From assembly GCA_021836225.1 (NCBI GenBank), contig JAKBJA010000031.1:1-17110 (forward strand): DNA of 17,110 nt, given 5' to 3'. The stretch's first letter is position 1, and each line of letters begins with the position of its first letter. The notes below the pieces were generated by a model. That model had not been told where the DNA came from, ran no database searches, and was given only the letters and a program-made list of their open reading frames with translations. The stretch is from Pseudomonadota bacterium (GTDB lineage: Bacteria > Pseudomonadota > Gammaproteobacteria > Burkholderiales > Thiobacillaceae). The position numbers were made by a program, and so were the translations under genes. Below, piece by piece: positions 10,216 to 14,899 of the stretch.

Positions 10216-10242
10216 TTTTTGCATCTGACATTGATGCAAAAA
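10216..10242. repeat. Inverted repeat overlapping the tRNA-Arg promoter
   Basis: TTTTTGCATC (10216-10225) is the reverse complement of GATGCAAAAA (10233-10242), with a 7-nt loop. The T's are on the outside, so it is not a plus-strand intrinsic terminator. It covers the -35 region of the tRNA-Arg promoter. Confidence 0.7.
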
Positions 10243-10254
10243 ACTGCGTATAAT
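10225..10254 (+). promoter_or_regulatory. Promoter of tRNA-Arg
   Basis: CTGACA (10225-10230) and a perfect TATAAT (10249-10254) are separated by 18 nt, giving a strong sigma-70 match. The tRNA starts 15 nt downstream. The discriminator begins GCGC, as upstream of tRNA-Ser. Confidence 0.75.
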
Positions 10255-10268
10255 GCGCAACCTTCAAA

Positions 10269-10345
10269 GCGCCCGTAGCTCAGCTGGATAGAGTACTTGG
10301 CTACGAACCAAGGGGTCAGGAGTTCGAATCTCTTCGGGCGCACCA
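10269..10345 (+). tRNA. tRNA-Arg(ACG), 77 nt, CCA encoded
   Basis: Acceptor arms GCGCCCG (10269-10275) and CGGGCGC (10335-10341) pair, with discriminator A and CCA at 10343-10345. The anticodon stem CTTGG/CCAAG encloses anticodon ACG at 10303-10305. A34 is expected to be deaminated to inosine by TadA so that it reads CGU, CGC and CGA. Confidence 0.97.
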
Positions 10346-10352
10346 CATTTTC

Positions 10353-10384
10353 AAAAGCCCGGTCATTTGACCGGGCTTTTTTTT
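10353..10384 (+). terminator. Intrinsic terminator after tRNA-Arg
   Basis: A 9-bp stem GCCCGGTCA/TGACCGGGC (10357-10376) with a 2-nt inner loop is followed by eight T's (10377-10384) and preceded by AAAA. It separates the tRNA unit from the adhesin-secretion locus. Confidence 0.95.
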
Positions 10385-10432
10385 GTCCGCAACACTGGAT
10401 TTCCTCGAAATGACGGCCACGATGGGTCGAGG

Positions 10433-10464
10433 CTGGTTTGGCCTATTAAAGAAACCAGGCCAAA
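10433..10464. repeat. Two overlapping dyads upstream of the type I secretion genes
   Basis: CTGGTTT (10433-10439) pairs with AAACCAG (10452-10458). The overlapping TTTGGCC (10437-10443) pairs with GGCCAAA (10458-10464). The two pairings exclude each other. They may be an operator or an RNA switch, or simply chance; no T tract follows, so it is not a terminator. Confidence 0.5.
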
Positions 10465-10474
10465 AACCGTTAAA
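10447..10474 (+). promoter_or_regulatory. Candidate promoter of the type I secretion operon, sigma-28-like
   Basis: TAAAGAAA (10447-10454), 11 nt, then ACCGTTAA (10466-10473) resembles the FliA (sigma-28) consensus TAAAGTTT, 11 nt, GCCGATAA. The same GAAACC and CCGTTAAA blocks, with the same 10-nt gap, occur upstream of the adhesin at 14820-14843, and both end 56 nt before their start codons. Confidence 0.4.
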
Positions 10475-10530
10475 GACACCAATAAATCGACCATTTCAGG
10501 GCTGCGAGCCAAGCTTGCCGTAGAGTCATC

Positions 10531-12732
10531 TTGAACAACAATCCAGCGCTTCGCGACGCTTCGGACGTCTTCACGCCTGCCGGGAATCCCCGTGATGACG
10601 CTTCCTCGTCTGCCGCAGCGCCTGACACCCTGCTCGAATGCCTGCTCGTGGTTGTGCATGCACACGGCGGCACGCTGAGCCGGCAGGCCGCCATCGATGG
10701 CCTGCCGTTGGTCGACAATCGCCTCACTCCGTCCCTGTTCCGCCGCGCCGCCAAGCGCGCCGGCTTTACCAGCAATGTGGTGAAGAAACCGCTCGAAGGG
10801 CTCAACCCCGCCCTGTTTCCCGCCGTACTGCTACTCGACGGCGAAGAAGCCTGCGTGCTGCTGGGCTGGCAGGACGCCGGCCGGACCGCCCGCCTGATCT
10901 TTCCCGAACTGGGTGAAGCGGAAGCCCTGCTGCCCCACGACGAACTGGCGGCCCGCTATTCCGGCCACGCGATCCTGGCGCGACCCGAGTTCCGCTTTGA
11001 CGCGCGCACCCCCGAGGTCGGCCGGGTCAAGCACCGCCACTGGTTCTGGGGCACCCTGGCCGACAACACGCCGCTCTACCGCGACGTGCTGCTGGCGGCG
11101 TTCATGATCAACCTGTTCGCCATCGCCCTGCCGCTGTTCACGATGAACGTGTACGACCGCGTGGTGCCCAACCATGCGATCGAAACCTTGTGGATGCTGG
11201 CGGCGGGTCTGGTGATCGTGCTGGTGGCGGATCTGGTGCTGCGCAGCATGCGCGGCTATTTCCTCGACCTCGCCAGCAGCCGGGTCGACGTTCGGCTGTC
11301 GGCCTACATCATGGAGCGCGTGCTGGGCCTGCGCCTGGAGAACCGGCCGCTGTCTGCGGGCTCGTTCGCCGCCAACCTGCGGTCCTTCGAGACCATCCGC
11401 GACTTCATCACCTCGGCCACGGTGACCGCCTTCATCGACCTGCCGTTTGCGCTGATCTTTCTGGTCGTGATCGGCTGGATTGCCTGGCCGCTGATCCTGC
11501 CCATCGTGTTCGGCATCCTGCTGGTGATGGCCTATGCCCTGACCGTGCACAGCAAGATGCACGAACTGTCGGAATCGACTTATCGCGCCGGCGCAATGCG
11601 CAACGCGACGCTCGTCGAATCACTGGTCGGCCTGGAAGCGATCAAGGCGCTCGGCGCCGAGAGCGTGATGCAGCGCAAATGGGAATCGAGCGCGGCCTTC
11701 CTGTCGCGCGTGGGCGCGCAGCTGCGGCTGCTGTCGTCGTCCACCATCAACGGCGCGATGTGGGTCCAGCAGCTGGTGAACGTGATAGTCGTGGTGGTCG
11801 GCGTATACCTGATTTCAGACGGCCTTCTGACGCTCGGCGGACTGATTGCCAGCACCATGCTAGCGTCGCGCGCGATGGCGCCGATCGGCCAGATTGCCGG
11901 CCTGCTCACCCAGTACCACAACGCGGCGACCGCGCTGAAGTCGCTGGACGACATCCTGCAGCAGCCGGTCGAGCGGCCGGCCGATTCGAATTTCGTGACC
12001 CGCCGGCACTTCACCGGCGACATCGAGTTCAAGGACGTCGACTTCAATTACCCCGGCCAGGACCATGCCGCGCTGCGCAACGTCTCGCTGAAGATCCGCG
12101 CCGGCGAGCACGTGGCGATTCTCGGTCGCGTCGGCTCCGGCAAGACCACGCTCGAAAAGCTCATCCTGGGCCTGTACCAGCCCACTTCGGGCGCGGTGCT
12201 GGTGGATGGCGCCGACCTGCGCCAGCTGGATCCGGCCGAACTGCGCCGCAACATCGGCTATGTGCCGCAGGACGTGATGCTGTTCTACGGCAGCCTGCGC
12301 GACAACCTGACCATCTCCGCGCCGACCGCCGACGATGCTGCCGTGCTGCGTGCCGCGCAGGTCGGCGGCCTGCTCGAGTTCGTCAACAGCCACCCCCGGG
12401 GCTTCGACATGACCGTGGGCGAACGCGGCGAATCGCTGTCCGGCGGACAGCGCCAGGCCGTTGCCATCGCGCGCGCCACCCTCAACGACCCGCCGATCCT
12501 GCTGATGGATGAGCCGACCGGCTCGATGGACCACTCCAGCGAAGAGGAAATCAAGCAACGGCTGCGCACGTTTGCCGCCGGCAAGACCCTGCTGGTGGTG
12601 ACGCATCGCACCTCGCTGCTGGACCTGGTCGACCGCATCATCGTGATCGACTCCGGCAAGGTCGTGGCGGACGGTCCCAAGGCGCAGGTGGTCGAGGCCC
12701 TGCGCCAGGGCCGCATCGGGAAAGCCGCATGA
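10531..12732 (+). CDS. Type I secretion ABC transporter (LapB/LssB-type permease-ATPase)
   Basis: This 733-residue inner-membrane exporter should power secretion of the adhesin encoded downstream. Domains: a C39-peptidase-like domain (about 30-155) in which the catalytic Cys position appears to be Thr33, so it is a docking rather than cleaving domain; a six-helix ABC transmembrane domain (about 175-440); and the nucleotide-binding domain (about 495-725). ATPase motifs are Walker A GRVGSGKTT (532-540), signature LSGGQRQ (636-642), Walker B ILLMDEPT (656-663) and the switch His692 in VTHRTS. The start is uncertain: TTG at 10531 without a good Shine-Dalgarno is used because no ATG is in frame ahead of the conserved domain. 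It overlaps the adaptor gene by 4 bp (ATGA). Confidence 0.92.
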   Translation: MNNNPALRDASDVFTPAGNPRDDASSSAAAPDTLLECLLVVVHAHGGTLSRQAAIDGLPLVDNRLTPSLFRRAAKRAGFTSNVVKKPLEGLNPALFPAVLLLDGEEACVLLGWQDAGRTARLIFPELGEAEALLPHDELAARYSGHAILARPEFRFDARTPEVGRVKHRHWFWGTLADNTPLYRDVLLAAFMINLFAIALPLFTMNVYDRVVPNHAIETLWMLAAGLVIVLVADLVLRSMRGYFLDLASSRVDVRLSAYIMERVLGLRLENRPLSAGSFAANLRSFETIRDFITSATVTAFIDLPFALIFLVVIGWIAWPLILPIVFGILLVMAYALTVHSKMHELSESTYRAGAMRNATLVESLVGLEAIKALGAESVMQRKWESSAAFLSRVGAQLRLLSSSTINGAMWVQQLVNVIVVVVGVYLISDGLLTLGGLIASTMLASRAMAPIGQIAGLLTQYHNAATALKSLDDILQQPVERPADSNFVTRRHFTGDIEFKDVDFNYPGQDHAALRNVSLKIRAGEHVAILGRVGSGKTTLEKLILGLYQPTSGAVLVDGADLRQLDPAELRRNIGYVPQDVMLFYGSLRDNLTISAPTADDAAVLRAAQVGGLLEFVNSHPRGFDMTVGERGESLSGGQRQAVAIARATLNDPPILLMDEPTGSMDHSSEEEIKQRLRTFAAGKTLLVVTHRTSLLDLVDRIIVIDSGKVVADGPKAQVVEALRQGRIGKAA

Positions 12733-14144
12733 AAGCCCGCCTGTTCGCCTCCATCGCCCGCTTCGCCGACGGTTCCGCGGGCTGGTCGAAGCATGCGCGT
12801 CCGCTGCTGGACCGCCTGTTTTCCCGCTGGATTCCGCCGCGTCCGGATGAGTCGCTCGGCTGGACGGCCGATGCCGACTGGGCGCGGCTGGACCAGGAAC
12901 CCTTGCGCGCACGCTACCTGCTACGCCTGATCGGGGTCATTCTGCTGGTGGGTGTGCTGTGGGCGGCCTTCGCCACCGTGGACGAGGTCACGCGCGGAAC
13001 CGGCAAGGTGATCCCCTCGCGCCAGGTGCAGGTGGTGCAGGCGGTCGACGGCGGCGTGATCGCGGACATCCTGGTGCGTGAAGGCCAGGCGGTCGAGGCC
13101 GGTCAACTACTGTTCCGCATCGACAAGACGCGCTTCGTCTCCTCGCTGCGCGAAAACCGCGTGCAGTATCTCGCGCTCCTGGCCAAGGCGGCGCGCCTGC
13201 GCGCGCTGGCCGAGAACACGCCGTTCCAGTTACCGCCCGAAGTGATGCAGGAAGACCCCCGGCTGGTCGAGGAAGAGCGCAGCATGTACGACGCGCGACG
13301 CCGCGAACTGGACGCCCAGATCGGCATTGCACGCCAGCAGCTGGCGCAGCGCCAGCAGGAACTGGTCGAGGTACGCTCACGCCGCGAGCAGGCGGCGCAG
13401 GCCTACGACCTCACCGCCCGCGAACTGACGATGACCCGGCCGCTGGCGGCATCCGGCGCGGTCTCGGACGTCGAACTGCTGCGGCTCGAGCGCGACGTCA
13501 GCCGCTACCGCGGCGAGCGCGATCAGGCTTCGGCCCAGATCGTGCGTCTGCAGTCCGCCATCTCGGAAGCGTCGCGCAAGGTGCAGGAGCAGGAGATCAC
13601 CTTCCGCAACGAGATGCGCAACGAACTCGGCGAGACCGTGGCCAAGCTGAACAGCCTTTCCGAGGGCAGCACGGCGCTGTCCGACCGGGTCGAGCAGGCC
13701 AGCGTCAAGTCGCCGGTCAAGGGCACCGTCAAGCGCCTGCTGGTCACCACCGTGGGCGGTGTGCTGCAGCCGGGCAAGGAAATCGTGGAGATCGTGCCGA
13801 CCGACGATGCCCTGCTGCTGGAGACGAAAATCCTGCCCAAGGACATCGCCTTCCTGTGGCCGGGGCAAAAGGCGACGGTGCGCTTCACCGCCTATGACTT
13901 CGCGATCTACGGCGGGCTGGAAGCCGTGATCGACCAGATCGCAGCAGACACCGTCACTGACGAGGAAGGCAATGCCTTCTACCTGGTGCGCGTCCGCACC
14001 CTGAAATCGTCGCTGGGGAAAGACAAACCGATCATTCCCGGGATGGTCGCGGAAGTGGACATCATGACCGGCCGCAAGAGCGTGCTGGCCTATCTGCTGA
14101 AGCCGGTGATCCGCGCCAAGACCCACGCCTTCACGGAGCGCTAG
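12729..14144 (+). CDS. Type I secretion periplasmic adaptor, HlyD/LapC family
   Basis: This 471-residue membrane fusion protein has a cytosolic N-terminus, one transmembrane segment (about 63-84, LLRLIGVILLVGVLWAAF), and a periplasmic part. A lipoyl-like half (VDGGVIADILVREGQAVEAG, about 107-126) and its partner near 325-350 (SPVKGTVKRLLVTTVGGVL) flank a long charged coiled coil (about 180-310). The beta-barrel C-terminus includes WPGQKATVRFTAYDF. It would bridge the ABC transporter and a TolC-like outer-membrane channel, which is not in this window. Translation is coupled to the transporter by the ATGA overlap, and the regulator gene starts 4 bp after its stop, so all three are probably one transcript. 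Confidence 0.93.
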   Translation: MKARLFASIARFADGSAGWSKHARPLLDRLFSRWIPPRPDESLGWTADADWARLDQEPLRARYLLRLIGVILLVGVLWAAFATVDEVTRGTGKVIPSRQVQVVQAVDGGVIADILVREGQAVEAGQLLFRIDKTRFVSSLRENRVQYLALLAKAARLRALAENTPFQLPPEVMQEDPRLVEEERSMYDARRRELDAQIGIARQQLAQRQQELVEVRSRREQAAQAYDLTARELTMTRPLAASGAVSDVELLRLERDVSRYRGERDQASAQIVRLQSAISEASRKVQEQEITFRNEMRNELGETVAKLNSLSEGSTALSDRVEQASVKSPVKGTVKRLLVTTVGGVLQPGKEIVEIVPTDDALLLETKILPKDIAFLWPGQKATVRFTAYDFAIYGGLEAVIDQIAADTVTDEEGNAFYLVRVRTLKSSLGKDKPIIPGMVAEVDIMTGRKSVLAYLLKPVIRAKTHAFTER

Positions 14145-14148
14145 CCGG

Positions 14149-14799
14149 ATGAAGCGCCACGTATTCGTCACCGCACGTCCGGAACCGATTCCCCGCTGGC
14201 TGGAGGCGTTCCCTGACGCTCTGCTGATGCGCGACCAGGGTCCGGACGAAACTCGCTTTTTTCAATTGACCGGGGCATCCGTGGTGTGGCTGCATGTGAC
14301 GGGAGCCCCCCCCGCGGTATCGGCCTGGGTGGGCACGGTACACGCTGCCGCGCCGCATGTGCCGATTGTAGTGCTGTCGAACGTGCCGGAAGACGATCAG
14401 GGCATGGCAGCGCTGGCGGCGGGCGCATCCGGCTATTGCAGCGCACTCACCTTGCCGGCGGTCCTGCGCCAGGTCGCCGGCGTCGTCGAGCACGGCGGCC
14501 TGTGGGTGGGCCCTCAACTGATGCGGCGGCTGATGCAGGGCCTGGCAGCACGCAACAGCGATACCCCGGAGCCGGTTCTCGACAGGTTGAGTCAGCGTGA
14601 ACGCCAGGTTGCGGTTGCGGTTGCGCGCGGTGCGACCAACAAGGAAATCGCGCGTGTGCTGGGCATTACCGAGCGCACGGTGAAAGCGCATCTGGCTGCC
14701 GCTTTCGAGAAACTTGGCGTGCGCGACCGGATGCAGCTCTCCCTTGTTGTCAATGGTGTCGAAGACTCAACACAGATCTCCCAAAAAATCCCCGCCTGA
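14149..14799 (+). CDS. LuxR-family transcriptional regulator with degenerate receiver domain
   Basis: This 216-residue protein has an N-terminal receiver-like domain (about 4-125) and a C-terminal LuxR/GerE helix-turn-helix (about 147-203: LSQRERQVAVAVARG, TNKEIARVLGITERTVKAHL). The receiver keeps the fold signature (PIVVLSNVPEDD, AALAAGASGY) but lacks its chemistry: the phosphoacceptor Asp position appears to be His49 in VVWLHVTG, the acidic pocket near residue 10 reads TARPE, and the switch Lys after GY is missing. It is therefore probably phosphorylation-independent. It follows the adaptor gene by 4 bp, with GGAG 10 nt before the ATG, and lies just upstream of the adhesin, so local control of the adhesin is likely but inferred. 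The gene contains a run of eight C's at 14306-14313. Confidence 0.85.
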   Translation: MKRHVFVTARPEPIPRWLEAFPDALLMRDQGPDETRFFQLTGASVVWLHVTGAPPAVSAWVGTVHAAAPHVPIVVLSNVPEDDQGMAALAAGASGYCSALTLPAVLRQVAGVVEHGGLWVGPQLMRRLMQGLAARNSDTPEPVLDRLSQRERQVAVAVARGATNKEIARVLGITERTVKAHLAAAFEKLGVRDRMQLSLVVNGVEDSTQISQKIPA

Positions 14800-14815
14800 C
14801 TGTACTTCGGTCCAA

Positions 14816-14843
14816 TACGGAAACCGGAGATCGCGCCGTTAAA
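14816..14843 (+). promoter_or_regulatory. Candidate regulatory element of the adhesin gene, shared with the secretion operon
   Basis: GAAACC (14820-14825), 10 nt, then CCGTTAAA (14836-14843) repeats the arrangement found at 10451-10474, and it likewise ends exactly 56 nt before the start codon. GCCGTTAA (14835-14842) is one base from the sigma-28 -10 consensus, but the -35-like part (TACGGAAA) is a weak match. Confidence 0.35.
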
Positions 14844-14854
14844 TCTTTCAGAAC

Positions 14855-14868
14855 GCCCCGAATGGGGC
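14855..14868. repeat. Small hairpin in the adhesin leader
   Basis: GCCCC and GGGGC form a 5-bp stem with a GAAT loop, 31 nt before the adhesin ATG. There is no T tract, so it is not a terminator. It could influence mRNA stability or translation. Confidence 0.4.
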
Positions 14869-14899
14869 ACCCAAACCCTTACTGAAGAAGATCAGCCCC

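Noticed and set aside
10113..10345. tRNA genes considered as an integration site for the adhesin locus
   Set aside because: No integrase gene and no repeated 3' tRNA fragment is seen in the window; both tRNAs are complete. The right end of any island would be outside the window.
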